This document shows positions 8,999 to 17,200 of a stretch of 64,000 bases of DNA, piece by piece. Source of the DNA: Nannocystis bainbridge. GTDB taxonomy: Bacteria > Myxococcota_A > Polyangia > Nannocystales > Nannocystaceae. The stretch is from assembly GCF_028368995.1 (NCBI RefSeq), contig NZ_JAQNDL010000002.1, positions 1,299,724 through 1,363,723 of the forward strand, read 5' to 3'. The notes under the pieces were generated by a model. The model saw only the letters and a program-made list of their open reading frames with translations, ran no database searches and was not told the origin of the DNA. The translations under genes and the position numbers were made by a program. Position 1 is the first letter of the stretch, and the number at the start of each line of letters is the position of its first letter.

Positions 8999-9641
8999 TG
9001 CGAGCGCTCCGAGGCGGCGGCAGCGGGCTGTCGCGTCGTGGGGGCTCTGCGGTGGTCTGGCGCTGGGCGGGCTGCTGGGCTGGCCCAGCGCTGCGCTGGC
9101 GCATATCCGCCTGATCGAGCCGGCGCCGCGACACGAGCAACAGAAGCGCGGGCCGTGCGGGGCCGGCAGCGAGGACGGGCGCGGCGAGGTGGTGAGCACG
9201 TTCCGGCCGGGGCAGACGATCACGGTGCGGTGGCAGGAGACGGTGGCGCACCCGGGCTACTTCCGCATCGCCTTCGACGAGGAGGGCCAGGACGCGTTCG
9301 CCGATCCGGCAGAGGCCGGGCAGAGCGGCGATCCTGCGGTGGTGCTCGTCGATCTCATCGCCGACAAGGAGGGCACGCAGACGTACGAGCAGGCGGTGAC
9401 GCTGCCGGACGTGGCGTGCGAGCGCTGCACGCTGCAGCTGGTGCAGGTGATGACGGACAAGGGGCCGTACGGGGACGGCAACGACCTGTACTACCAGTGC
9501 GCGGACCTGGTGCTCAGCGAGGATGCGCCGGCGAGCTCGCCGGAGAGCGACGAGGCGAGCAGCGGGTGCCGCACGGGCTCGGCGGGGCCGCTGGCGCTGG
9601 TGATGCTGCTCGGCTGGCGGCGACGCTCGCGGGCGGGCTGA
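8991..9641 (+). CDS. Second LPMO-like secreted protein
   Basis: A 216-residue paralogue of the preceding gene, starting at a GTG that overlaps its end by 8 bp. After a signal peptide ending SAALA the mature chain starts HIRLIEPAPRH, again with an N-terminal His. VAHPGYFRIAFDEEGQD, VACERCTLQLVQVMTDKGP and DLYYQCADLVL align with the first protein. The linker is short. The C-terminus (CRTGSAGPLALVMLLGWRRR) is a degenerate MYXO-CTERM-like tail with a hydrophobic run and Arg cluster. The pair was probably produced by tandem duplication and is co-transcribed. Confidence 0.75.
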   Translation: MVDASAPRRRQRAVASWGLCGGLALGGLLGWPSAALAHIRLIEPAPRHEQQKRGPCGAGSEDGRGEVVSTFRPGQTITVRWQETVAHPGYFRIAFDEEGQDAFADPAEAGQSGDPAVVLVDLIADKEGTQTYEQAVTLPDVACERCTLQLVQVMTDKGPYGDGNDLYYQCADLVLSEDAPASSPESDEASSGCRTGSAGPLALVMLLGWRRRSRAG

Positions 9642-9655
9642 AGCTCCCAAGGCCT

Positions 9656-9895
9656 GAAGCTGCGGCAGGCTGAGGGCTTCGGATGGTCTGAAGCTGCGGC
9701 AGGCTGAGGGGCTTCGGATGGCCCGAAGCTACCTGGCAGGCTGAGGCTGCGGGCAGGCTGAGGCTTCGATTTGGACCGACCTGTCGGGCAGGCTTCGGAT
9801 TGAACCGAAGCTACCAGGGCGGGCTGAAGGCTGGGGGCAGGTTGAGGCTTCGGATGGACCGAAGCTACCGGGCAGGCCGAAGTTCGGCAGGCGGC
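9656..9895. repeat. GCTTCGG inverted-repeat cluster
   Basis: Four copies of a palindrome GCTTCGG-N4/5-CCGAAGC (first copy imperfect), at about 9676-9694, 9711-9729, 9792-9811 and 9847-9865, three of them followed by TACC. They are linked by repeated GGCAGGCTGAGG stretches. It is a second, distinct palindrome family between two convergent genes. Terminator or 3'-end function is possible. Confidence 0.75.
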
Positions 9896-9904
9896 GGCAG
9901 GATG

Positions 9905-9959
9905 CCTGTCCTGTTGGACAGGTGAGGGAACTCGAAGCGGGCCTGGCCTTTCGGACAGC
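9905..9959. repeat. Two units of the dispersed 14-bp palindrome
   Basis: CCTG at 9905 and CAGG at 9919 flank TCCTGTTGGA, and CCTG at 9942 and CAGC at 9956 flank GCCTTTCGGA. Both spacings are 14 bp. They lie between convergent genes. Confidence 0.8.
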
Positions 9960-9987
9960 TCGGCGTGCTGGCTTCGGAGGCTCTTCT

Positions 9988-10452
9988 TTAAAATTGTAGC
10001 GCGAAGCCGCCGCCGGTCGGCTTGACGCGGATCTTCGCGGTCCAGTCCTCGCGGCTCCGCGTGAAGCGCTCGTAGCGGACTGCGCCGATGGCGGTGAGCG
10101 GCATGCCGACGAGCAGCATCAGGGCGCCGGGGATCAGGAAGTGGAGGCCCGCGTAGGGGCCTTGGGGCGCGGGGCCCGGGGGGGGGTCCTGCGGGTTCAT
10201 CACCAGGAGGGTGCCGACGATCGTGGTGGGGATCCCGAAGGCGAACAGGCTGGCGCCGACGATCAGCGACTTGAGGCCGCGCGGTTGCGGGTACTGTTCT
10301 GCGACGACCGGGGCCGGGCCGGGGTCCTGGCATGGTTTCCCGGCGGCGGCCGAGCGAACCGGCAAGCGACAGGGGCGGAGGCCCGCGGTCGCGGTCGTCG
10401 GGGCGAGGGCGACGAGGGCAGCGAGCGAACACAGGCACGACGCGCGGCGCAT
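9988..10452 (-). CDS. Small hypothetical membrane protein
   Basis: A 154-residue protein with a signal peptide (RRASCLCSLAALVALAPTTATA) and two membrane segments (about 63-84, LIVGASLFAFGIPTTIVGTL; and about 105-125, FLIPGALMLLVGMPLTAIGA) separated by a Pro-rich loop. The C-terminus ends in aromatic Phe. GGAG lies 8 nt before the ATG. I recognise no family. The distribution of hydrophobic segments and the regular composition support a real gene. Confidence 0.65.
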   Translation of the reverse strand: MRRASCLCSLAALVALAPTTATAGLRPCRLPVRSAAAGKPCQDPGPAPVVAEQYPQPRGLKSLIVGASLFAFGIPTTIVGTLLVMNPQDPPPGPAPQGPYAGLHFLIPGALMLLVGMPLTAIGAVRYERFTRSREDWTAKIRVKPTGGGFALQF

Positions 10453-10583
10453 GGGGGCAGCTCCGAGTCAGAGGCAGAGGAGACCGTAGCAGCGTCCGCC
10501 ATGGTCGCGAGATCTGCAAGCGAACCGTCGCCGGATGCACGGTCCGCCGAGGCGTGCTACCGATGCGGCGTCAGGAGACCGAC

Positions 10584-11003
10584 ATGATCCACCAGGCCTT
10601 ACTTCGCACCCTCGCCCTCGCGTTCGCCACCACGGCTCTGTTCGCCGGGGGCTGCAAGGACACTTCGGGCGCCGGCTCCGGAGCGCCCGGGACCGCCGCC
10701 GACCCTGCGGGGACCGCCGGTGCGGGAGGGGGTGGCGCGCAGCCGGCGGTCGACACCAGACCCGAGACGACGCCGGTCGCTGGCGAGACACCCTCGCCGA
10801 CGGCTCCGCCGGGGGACGACTCGCCCGCGGCGTTCGTCGAATGCACGACGCGCACGACCATGTGCACGCGCGAATACAACCCGGTGTGCGGCAAGCTGAC
10901 CGACGGCGCGCGCAAGTCGTACTCGAACAAGTGCGTGGCGTGCGGCGACCAGGCGGTGGTCGGCTACTCGCCCGGCGCGTGCCCCGAGACGCCGCCGACG
11001 TGA
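10584..11003 (+). CDS. Lipoprotein with Kazal-type inhibitor domain
   Basis: A 139-residue protein starting at MIHQALLRTLALAFATT, with AGGAG six bases upstream. The signal sequence ends in LFAGGC, a plausible lipobox. A Gly/Ala/Thr/Pro-rich linker leads to a C-terminal Cys-rich domain: CTREYNPVCGKL, then SYSNKCVACG and a final Cys in YSPGAC. This is the Kazal pattern (C-x6-PVCG…Y-x-N-C…C). Kazal domains inhibit serine proteases by binding their active site. A plausible role is protection against self or prey proteases at the cell surface. TACCGAT about 20 nt upstream may be the -10 element. Confidence 0.75.
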   Translation: MIHQALLRTLALAFATTALFAGGCKDTSGAGSGAPGTAADPAGTAGAGGGGAQPAVDTRPETTPVAGETPSPTAPPGDDSPAAFVECTTRTTMCTREYNPVCGKLTDGARKSYSNKCVACGDQAVVGYSPGACPETPPT

Positions 11004-11153
11004 GGCGTGGGGCCGAGGGGCTCCGAGCGAGCGCGGAGGCGCCGCGCGGATGGCCGCGCGGTCGCTTGCGGACGCCGTGCAGGCGTCGTTCGTGAGGCGG
11101 CCTGCGGGCGCAGAGACCTGCTGCGGACGCGGGGCAGGCCTCGCAAAAAGTGC

Positions 11154-11182
11154 TTGACGCGTCTCGTGCAGCCGGGTAAAAG
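11154..11182 (+). promoter_or_regulatory. Promoter of tRNA-Thr
   Basis: TTGACG (11154-11159) and TAAAAG (11177-11182) are separated by exactly 17 bp and lie 16 bp before the tRNA. This is the best sigma-70-type promoter in the window and gives a reference for the other promoters. Confidence 0.7.
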
Positions 11183-11198
11183 CCCGACCCTCGGTTGT

Positions 11199-11271
11199 GC
11201 CACTTTAGCTCAGTTGGTAGAGCAGCTGATTCGTAATCAGCAGGTCTCCGGTTCGAGTCCGGAAAGTGGCT
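11199..11271 (+). tRNA. tRNA-Thr (anticodon CGT)
   Basis: The acceptor arms GCCACTT (11199-11205) and AAGTGGC (11264-11270) pair fully. The D arm contains GCTCAGTTGGTAGAGC, the anticodon stem is GCTGA/TCAGC with loop TTCGTAA (anticodon at 11232-11234), and the T arm has GGTTCGAGTCC. CGT reads the Thr codon ACG, which is common in GC-rich genes. The 3' CCA is not encoded. Confidence 0.95.
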
Positions 11272-11408
11272 TGAGTCTCTCTTATTCGAGGCGGTCTCCG
11301 TCGCGGTCTATTCCCGCGCAGGAGGCCGCCTGTCCGTCGTGCCGCGGTTTGCGGCGGCTTGCGGCGGCACGGGCCCGGCTGCGGCGCATTGCCGCGGCGC
11401 TGTCAGTT

Positions 11409-11837
11409 TCACGGCGGCGTGGGCTCCCCGTCGGGACGCAGCGTGGTCTGGATGGACATGCCCGAAGCGACATGTCCGCGAGAACCGGTGAAGATGCGCG
11501 CCTCGGCAGCGGGGGTGCCGCGGTGGATGAGCAGCGCGACGGCGCTGCCGGGCCGCGAGCCGCCGTCGCGGAAGTGGGCCTGGACCTGGACGCGCCAGTG
11601 GAGGTCGTCGTGCTTCTCCATGCGGCAGGTGAAGCCGAGCATGGCGTCGTCGATGGGGCGCTGGCTCGGGACGTCGGACGGGAGCACGACCCACCACCAG
11701 TCGTGCACGGCGGTGCCCTCGAAGACGCGGTAAAGCTCGCCGTCCTGGACGTTGGCGGCGTACGCCGACGGGATGGGTCGTGGCTCCGGATCGTCGCTGG
11801 TCCCCGCGAAGCTGCGCTGAGCGTCACTCTGATTCAC
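11409..11837 (-). CDS. Hypothetical protein
   Basis: A 142-residue protein with a GTG start preceded by GGAGGTGA at good spacing, which is one of the clearest ribosome binding sites here. It is soluble and rich in aromatic and charged residues (VHDWWWVVLPSDVP, MEKHDDLHWRVQVQAHF). No signal peptide or membrane segment is seen. I do not recognise the family. The last third (SRGHVASGMSIQ) is encoded by a phased palindrome (nodes 11457, 11471, 11485). Confidence 0.7.
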   Translation of the reverse strand: MNQSDAQRSFAGTSDDPEPRPIPSAYAANVQDGELYRVFEGTAVHDWWWVVLPSDVPSQRPIDDAMLGFTCRMEKHDDLHWRVQVQAHFRDGGSRPGSAVALLIHRGTPAAEARIFTGSRGHVASGMSIQTTLRPDGEPTPP

Positions 11838-12158
11838 GGCTCACCTCCCATGCGGCCTCTACGGTGAAGAAGGTCGGTGGCCGGGCAAGTGACTCGGGCT
11901 ACCGGCGGCGTCGCGGGGCCGCCGCTGGCGAGAGCGCGGCGAGACGCGGTGATGCGCCAGGCCGGTCGCTTCGACCGCGGAACGTGGCTGTCGCAGGCCA
12001 GGCGCTGCGAGATCCGGCGGCGACGGCGACGGCGGCGAGGCGCGCCGATCCGCGCGAGCCGCGAGGGGCTCCGCACAGGCCGGGGTCGCGACCCGGCGCG
12101 CGGTTGCATGCGCGAGGGCGTGGGCGGCTGCGCGTGTGCTCGTTACGAGCGGTGGCCG

Positions 12159-12453
12159 GCATGTCCTTGCGGACATATTCGCCCGCGGCCAGGGGCGCCG
12201 ATCCTGGCGAGCCATGAGGGACAGCGCGCGGGGGGCCTCGCGCCAGGGCGTGCGCGAGGGCCTGCAAGAGGTTTTCGCTACGACTGAAACGCTCTCGCGT
12301 GTTCCTGCGGGCAGTCCCGCGTGCTGCTGCGCTCGTGGCATGTCCTTCCGGACATATTCGCCCGCGGCCAGGGGCGCGGCTCCTTGTGAGCCGTGAGGGA
12401 CGGCCGCGCGGGATGGCCTCACACAATGGCGCGTGCGAGGGCCTGCGAGAGGC
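12159..12453. repeat. Direct duplication of ~112 bp within a long intergenic region
   Basis: The segments 12159-12271 and 12338-12453 are imperfect copies offset by 179 bp. Each begins with a palindrome (CATGTCCTTGCGGACATA or CATGTCCTTCCGGACATA), continues with TTCGCCCGCGGCCAGGGGCG and ends near GCGAGGGCCTGC. A more decayed third copy may lie at about 12035-12140. The whole region 11838-12582 has no gene I can support. Confidence 0.75.
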
Positions 12454-12535
12454 GCTCGGGGGCAGGAGAGGACGTCCGAGGCGGCGACGGAGGTGGTCCC
12501 CGAGGATCCCCAGGCGCTGCGGGTCGAGCGGATGA

Positions 12536-12581
12536 CATGTTCGAAGGGGCATGTCCATGAGGACATGCTCCGAAGGACACC
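12536..12581. repeat. 14-bp-phased palindromic array, four nodes
   Basis: Nodes CATG 12536, CATG 12550, CATG 12564 and CACC 12578 are each 14 bp apart. The array ends one base before the stop codon of the large minus-strand gene at 12583. Confidence 0.85.
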
Positions 12582-12582
12582 T

Positions 12583-15500
12583 TCAAAAGCTGCGGGCGAC
12601 GGCGGCGCGGAAGTAGTTGAGGCCGAGCTCGTCGTCGAAGCCGCGGGCGTACTGCAGCATGAGGTCGATCGCGTCGCCGTAGCCGAGCTTGAAGCTGGCG
12701 ATGAAGCTGGCGCCGACGCCCCACTTCAGCATCTGGCGGGTGAACTTCTCGCCGTTGGCGCCCCAGGCGGCGCCCAGGTCCATGAACGGGGCGAAGGTCA
12801 GGCGGCGCAGGAAGCCGGGCAAGGTGCCGAGGCCGCGCTCGACGTCGGCCAGCGGGATCCGGTACTCGACGTTGAGCACGCCGTAGTAGCGGCCGGGGAA
12901 GGCGAACGGCCGGTAGCCGCGCAGGTTGCCCCAGTCGCCGTAGGGCGCGCGCAGCAGGAAGCTGCGCAGGACCTCGGCCTGCTGCGAGGTGCCGCCGAGG
13001 TAGAACGGCGAGCGGCGGCCGAGGGTGCCGGCCGAGGCGCCGCCCTCGAGCGAGAGGCCGAGCACCTGGTGGCCGCGCCACGGCATGCGCAGCATCTCGA
13101 CGTAGCGGCCGGTGATCCAGACGTCGGAGTAACGACCGCCGAGGTGGGGGTCGATGAGGTTGACGGTGAGGTTGGCGGCGCGGCCGGTCTCGTTGCCGTA
13201 GGCGTAGCGGGTGCTGCGGCGGCCGTCGTACTCGAAGGCGAGGCTGACGGAGCCGAGGCCGCCGAGGTCGGGCAAGGTGGAGGCGGGGGCGCTGGGGTCG
13301 ATGGCCGGGACGGTGCTGGCGTTGGCGTAGTGGGTGTAGGCGTAGCTGAGGCTGGCGAAGGCGTTGTGGACCGGGTGGCGCACGACGGGGACGCTGACGG
13401 AGGCGCGCGCGGTGGTGATCCGCTCGTCGTAGCCGCGCTGCAGGTAGGACGGCGGGGTGGCGCCGGGCACGAGGTCGCCGGGGCTGTCGTAGATGTAGCG
13501 CTCGAAGCTGCCGCGGCGGGCGTAGTCGCGGCTGACGAGCAGGCGGAAGTTGGGCAGGAAGCGCGCGAACTCGTAGACGATCGAGCCGCTGGGGGCGCCG
13601 AAGGCGGTGTTGTAGCCGCCGTTGATCGAGAGGGTGTGGAACTCGAGGACGTCGCTGACGCCGATCGAGGCGCCGATCTCGGTGCCGAAGCTGCCGGAGG
13701 TGGCAGAGGCGAGGGCGGAGGGGAAGATCGTGCGCGGGAAGAAGGTGCGGTAGGCCTTGTAACGGTGGCTCTTGAGGCTGACGGGCCGCCCGCGATCGCC
13801 CATCTCGTCAGGGGTGGGATCGTCGATGATCGGCAGCGGATCTTGCACCGGCAACGGCTCGAAGAACTGGGCCGGGTCGAGCTTCATGACCCAGAGGTCG
13901 TAGCCGTGGGCGGTGAAGCCGACGTAGACGAGGCGCTTGCCGTCGTGGCTGACGACCGGCTCGAAGGCGCCGCCGAGGACGTTGGTGACCTGATGGACGC
14001 GGCCGGTCGCGACCTCGTAGGCGTAGATGTTGAAGACGCCGTCGCGGTCGCTGTTGAAGACGACGTAGTTGCCGTCGGGGGTCCAGCTCGGCTCGCTGTC
14101 GAGGAAGCGATCGGCGGTGGCCCGCAAGGTGGTCTGAGCCTCGCGGTCGTAGATGTAGATGTCGCGCATGCCGCCCTCGCGGAAGGCGGAGTAGGCGACT
14201 TTCTTGCCGTCGGCGGACCATCGCGGGGTGGTGACGACCTGGATCCGCTCGAGCGGGGCGACCTCGGTGACATCCTTGGTGGCGAGGTCGAGGAAGGCGA
14301 GGCGCGCCTGGGCGGCGTCGTTGCGCGAGAACACGACGGTGCGACCGTCAGGCGAGACGTGCGGGTCGCGGGCGCGGGCGCCGAAGGTGAGCTGCTCGAA
14401 GTCGCCGGGGTTCTGCCGGACGTCGCGGGCGCCAGGGGCCGGCGGCCGGTAGCGCCACAGGTCGGTCCAGGAGTAGCGGAGGTCGTGCACGCCCCAGACC
14501 TCGAAGACCATGTCCTCGGAGACGCCGACGAACGAGCCGGAGGCGGCGTCCTGCAGCTCGACGATGCGCTCGACGCCGACGGACATGCCCTGCTTGCCGA
14601 TGCCGACGCCCTCGCGCAGGGCGGCGCCGGTGCTGCGGATCCGGCGGATGCCAGGGTTCGAGTGGCCGTCGTCCTCGAAGTAGTAAATGTGCTGATCGTC
14701 GGGCGCCCAGAACGGGTGGCGCACGAAGTTGCCGGAGGCCTGGGCGGAGGTGGTGAAGGTGACGCGCCGCCCCTCGCGGATGCCACGGGCCCGGATCGCG
14801 CGCGCCTGGGCCTGGAAGCGGCGCACGGTGTCGAGCTCGAACTCCTCCCACAGCGTCTCCCAGCTGACGCCGAGGACCTTCTGGACGGCGCGATTGATGG
14901 CGAACGGGAGGGTCTGGCCGCCGTAGACGTGGTTGAGCTCGGCGAGCTTGTCCTCGCCGTAGCGGTTGCTGATGTAGCGCAGGAGGTAGAGGCCGTAGAG
15001 GTAGACGCTGCTGCCGTGCGGGAAGACGTTGGCGCCGGAGGAGACGCGATCGATGGGGATGAAGCCGTGCTCGAGGATCGGAGCGCGCAGGTACATCTCC
15101 CACTGGGTGTGGCGCCCGCGACCCTGGCTGGTGAGGCGCGACTCTTCGTGGCTGGCGAGGCCCTCGACGAACCACCGCGGCTGGATGACGTTGGGCTGCC
15201 AGACCTTGCCGGCGCGGCCGAAGCCGAGGAGGGCGTTGACGATCCGCGGGATGCCGTGCGCGGTGTCGAGGTGGATGATGTGCGTGTATTCGTGGGTCAG
15301 GAGGATGTCGATCCAGTCGTCGTATCCCTCGAGCACGGACATCGAGTCGGGGGCGGTGACGTAGGCGACGATCCGCGGGTAAGGGCTGGTGTTGGCGAGG
15401 CCGTTGGCGGCGTCGGTGTGGTCCTGGTAGACGACGTGGGTCTTGAGCCAGGGGGCGTGCGAGAGGCTGGTCGAGAGCCGGTCGTGGGCCCGCTCGAGCA

Positions 15501-15699
15501 CCATGGCGGCCTTCTCGGCGGCGTACTCGTTGCCCTGGTAGTAATGGACGTAGAAGTGGTCGCTCTCGAGGGTGCGCCAGCGCGTGTCACGGGTGGCCGC
15601 TTCGACGGGGCGCCAGCACAGGCAGGCGAGCACGAGCCCGAGCAGCGCCAGGGCCCCGCGCAGGCGGCGAGGTGCACGGGCAGGGCGCGTCGCGGACAC
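12583..15699 (-). CDS. Peptidase MA-like / TolB-propeller / outer-membrane barrel protein
   Basis: A 1038-residue protein. After a signal peptide comes a domain with HEYTH (about residue 135), a gluzincin zinc motif, and WFVEGLASHEES, which supplies the downstream Glu of the peptidase MA type. Residues about 330-640 carry repeats such as SPDGRTVVFSRND, SADGKKVAYSA and TPDGNYVVFNSDRDG, typical of TolB/WD40-like propeller blades. The last 370 residues are beta-strand-rich and end FRAAVARSF, with FAPFMDLGAAWG, typical of D15/BamA-like barrels. I chose GTG 15699 because TAGGCT lies 8 nt upstream; a TTG at 15708 is the alternative. Likely an outer-membrane protein with a periplasmic or surface peptidase; substrate unknown. 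Confidence 0.8.
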   Translation of the reverse strand: MSATRPARAPRRLRGALALLGLVLACLCWRPVEAATRDTRWRTLESDHFYVHYYQGNEYAAEKAAMVLERAHDRLSTSLSHAPWLKTHVVYQDHTDAANGLANTSPYPRIVAYVTAPDSMSVLEGYDDWIDILLTHEYTHIIHLDTAHGIPRIVNALLGFGRAGKVWQPNVIQPRWFVEGLASHEESRLTSQGRGRHTQWEMYLRAPILEHGFIPIDRVSSGANVFPHGSSVYLYGLYLLRYISNRYGEDKLAELNHVYGGQTLPFAINRAVQKVLGVSWETLWEEFELDTVRRFQAQARAIRARGIREGRRVTFTTSAQASGNFVRHPFWAPDDQHIYYFEDDGHSNPGIRRIRSTGAALREGVGIGKQGMSVGVERIVELQDAASGSFVGVSEDMVFEVWGVHDLRYSWTDLWRYRPPAPGARDVRQNPGDFEQLTFGARARDPHVSPDGRTVVFSRNDAAQARLAFLDLATKDVTEVAPLERIQVVTTPRWSADGKKVAYSAFREGGMRDIYIYDREAQTTLRATADRFLDSEPSWTPDGNYVVFNSDRDGVFNIYAYEVATGRVHQVTNVLGGAFEPVVSHDGKRLVYVGFTAHGYDLWVMKLDPAQFFEPLPVQDPLPIIDDPTPDEMGDRGRPVSLKSHRYKAYRTFFPRTIFPSALASATSGSFGTEIGASIGVSDVLEFHTLSINGGYNTAFGAPSGSIVYEFARFLPNFRLLVSRDYARRGSFERYIYDSPGDLVPGATPPSYLQRGYDERITTARASVSVPVVRHPVHNAFASLSYAYTHYANASTVPAIDPSAPASTLPDLGGLGSVSLAFEYDGRRSTRYAYGNETGRAANLTVNLIDPHLGGRYSDVWITGRYVEMLRMPWRGHQVLGLSLEGGASAGTLGRRSPFYLGGTSQQAEVLRSFLLRAPYGDWGNLRGYRPFAFPGRYYGVLNVEYRIPLADVERGLGTLPGFLRRLTFAPFMDLGAAWGANGEKFTRQMLKWGVGASFIASFKLGYGDAIDLMLQYARGFDDELGLNYFRAAVARSF

Positions 15700-15923
15700 G
15701 GGCGCCAAGCCTAACAGGAGGCTCCGCGGGCGGGTACGCGAAGCCGCCGCGATCGGGCGTGCGCGAGGTCGGTGGCGCGCACGACCGAGGATCGCGGGGC
15801 GGCGGATGAACGCGTCTCAGAGGGGGACTGGCGCGCTCGAGGCGCCCGGAGCGGGGGGCGAGGTCCGGCGGCGGTCCGGTGCGAGCGACGGGGGCTGCGC
15901 AGTTCGGGGATGGGCGCGGGCGA

Positions 15924-16586
15924 TCAGGGGTTGGCGTCGGTGCAGGTGCCGGCGTCGCAGCCGAAGAAGGGGGCGCAGTCCTTGTGGCTGTCGCACGGGT
16001 CGCCCTGCTGGCCGTCCCAGCACTGCTGGTCGACACAGGCGGGCGAGGTGGGGCCGCAGTCGTGGTCGTTGACGCAGGGATCGCCCTCGTCGCCGTCGTA
16101 GCAGAGGTGGTCGACGCAGCTGGGGGTGAAATCGGCGCAGTCGCCGTCGTTGTCGCAGGGATCGCCCTCGTCGCCGTCGTGACACTGATGATCGTCGTCG
16201 GCGCAGTAAGGGGCCTGACCCGGGCAGTCGTCGTCCTCGAAGCAGAGCTGGCCCTCGCCGACCGGGGCCGGCGGCGCGGTGGTCGAGCCGAGGCCGCCGG
16301 TGCCCTCGGGGAGGTCGGTGGTGGAAGTGGTGGACGAGCTGGGAGGGTCGCCGGCGGGCAGGTCGGGCGGGGCTGCGCCCGAGGTGGTGGTGCCGGTGGA
16401 GGAGTCGATGGGCGTGTCGGTGGTGGTGCCGTCGGTGGAGGTCGTGGTGGCAGGGGCGGCGGTGGTGATGGCGGGCGGGGGACCGGCAGTGGCGGTGACG
16501 CCGAAGCCGAACCCGGACGGCTTCTCCGGCTCGACGCAGGCGGTGAGCGTCGCCAGTCCGAGAGACAAATACACGATGTGTCGCAT
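15924..16586 (-). CDS. Cys-rich lipoprotein with Thr-rich linker
   Basis: A 220-residue protein starting MRHIVYLSLGLATLTACVEP, with a good lipobox (LTAC). Residues about 30-110 are a Thr/Ser/Pro linker. The C-terminal half has five repeats of the type DxDC-x-CVDxxC with GDEGDPC spacers (CFEDDDCPG, CDNDGDCAD, CVNDHDCGP, CDSHKDCAP). These small disulfide-rich modules with acidic loops are common in myxobacterial surface lipoproteins and may bind calcium. Function unknown. Confidence 0.75.
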   Translation of the reverse strand: MRHIVYLSLGLATLTACVEPEKPSGFGFGVTATAGPPPAITTAAPATTTSTDGTTTDTPIDSSTGTTTSGAAPPDLPAGDPPSSSTTSTTDLPEGTGGLGSTTAPPAPVGEGQLCFEDDDCPGQAPYCADDDHQCHDGDEGDPCDNDGDCADFTPSCVDHLCYDGDEGDPCVNDHDCGPTSPACVDQQCWDGQQGDPCDSHKDCAPFFGCDAGTCTDANP

Positions 16587-16883
16587 GGGCAGGCCTCGCT
16601 GGATCGCGGCGATCCGTCCCCCAGCATGGGCCGGCATCGCGGCGCGGCTCGCTCATTTCGCGTCGGTGTGACGGCGACCGCGAAAGCTCGCAGGAGGGGC
16701 CGGCGGGGGCGCTGGCGGGCGAAATTGGAGGAGGGCGGGCGATGATGGGGCGAGCGGAGTGTGGCGGGCCCGACGGCGGTGGATGGCGAGGTCGCGCGGG
16801 GTGATGTGGGTCGTCGGCGAGGCGAAGGTGCGGCAGAGCACCCGGGTGGGCGAGGATGCGACGCGTGAACTGGCGAGGCGTCA

Positions 16884-17189
16884 TCTGCTCGAAAGGACAG
16901 GTGCGCGGGGTGTGGTGGTGTCCGAAGGGACAGGCGTCATCTGCTCGAAAGGACAGATGCGTGGGGTGTCCGAAGGGACAGGATCGTCTGCTCGAAAGGA
17001 CAGATGGGTGGTGTTGTGGCCGTATCCGAAGGGACAGGATCGTCTGCTCGAAAGGTCAGATGGGAGGTGGTGTCCGAAGGGACAGGCGTCATCTGCTCGA
17101 AAGGACAGATGCGAGGGGTGTCCGAAGGGACAGGTGCGGCACCATCTGCTCGAAAGGACAGGGGCGATGGGCCTGTCCTGAAGGACAGG
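16884..17189. repeat. Dense palindrome cluster: alternating two-type ~52-bp tandem repeat
   Basis: Twelve palindromic units, mostly alternating between TCTG-CTCGAAAGGA-CAGA (starts 16884, 16940, 16987, 17043, 17092, 17145) and GGTG-TCCGAAGGGA-CAGG (16917, 16965, 17021 degenerate, 17069, 17117), with a final CCTG-TCCTGAAGGA-CAGG at 17172. Arms are 14 bp apart within each unit, but units are separated by short spacers, so the higher period is 47-56 bp. It lies just 3' of mnmG, whose stop is at 17201. The loop of the first type is GAAA, a GNRA sequence. Confidence 0.9.
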
Positions 17190-17200
17190 CGGCGCCGGTG

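Noticed and set aside
12433-15714. A 1093-codon plus-strand open frame
   Set aside because: Antisense to the peptidase/propeller/barrel gene, whose minus-strand product has clear domains; the plus frame has only low-complexity Val/Gly/Glu/Asp sequence.
16884-17189. Possible CRISPR array (regular repeats with short spacers)
   Set aside because: Repeats are only 18 bp, of two types, with spacers of about 5-16 bp that are themselves repeated, and there are no cas genes. The unit occurs all over the window, also in genes.
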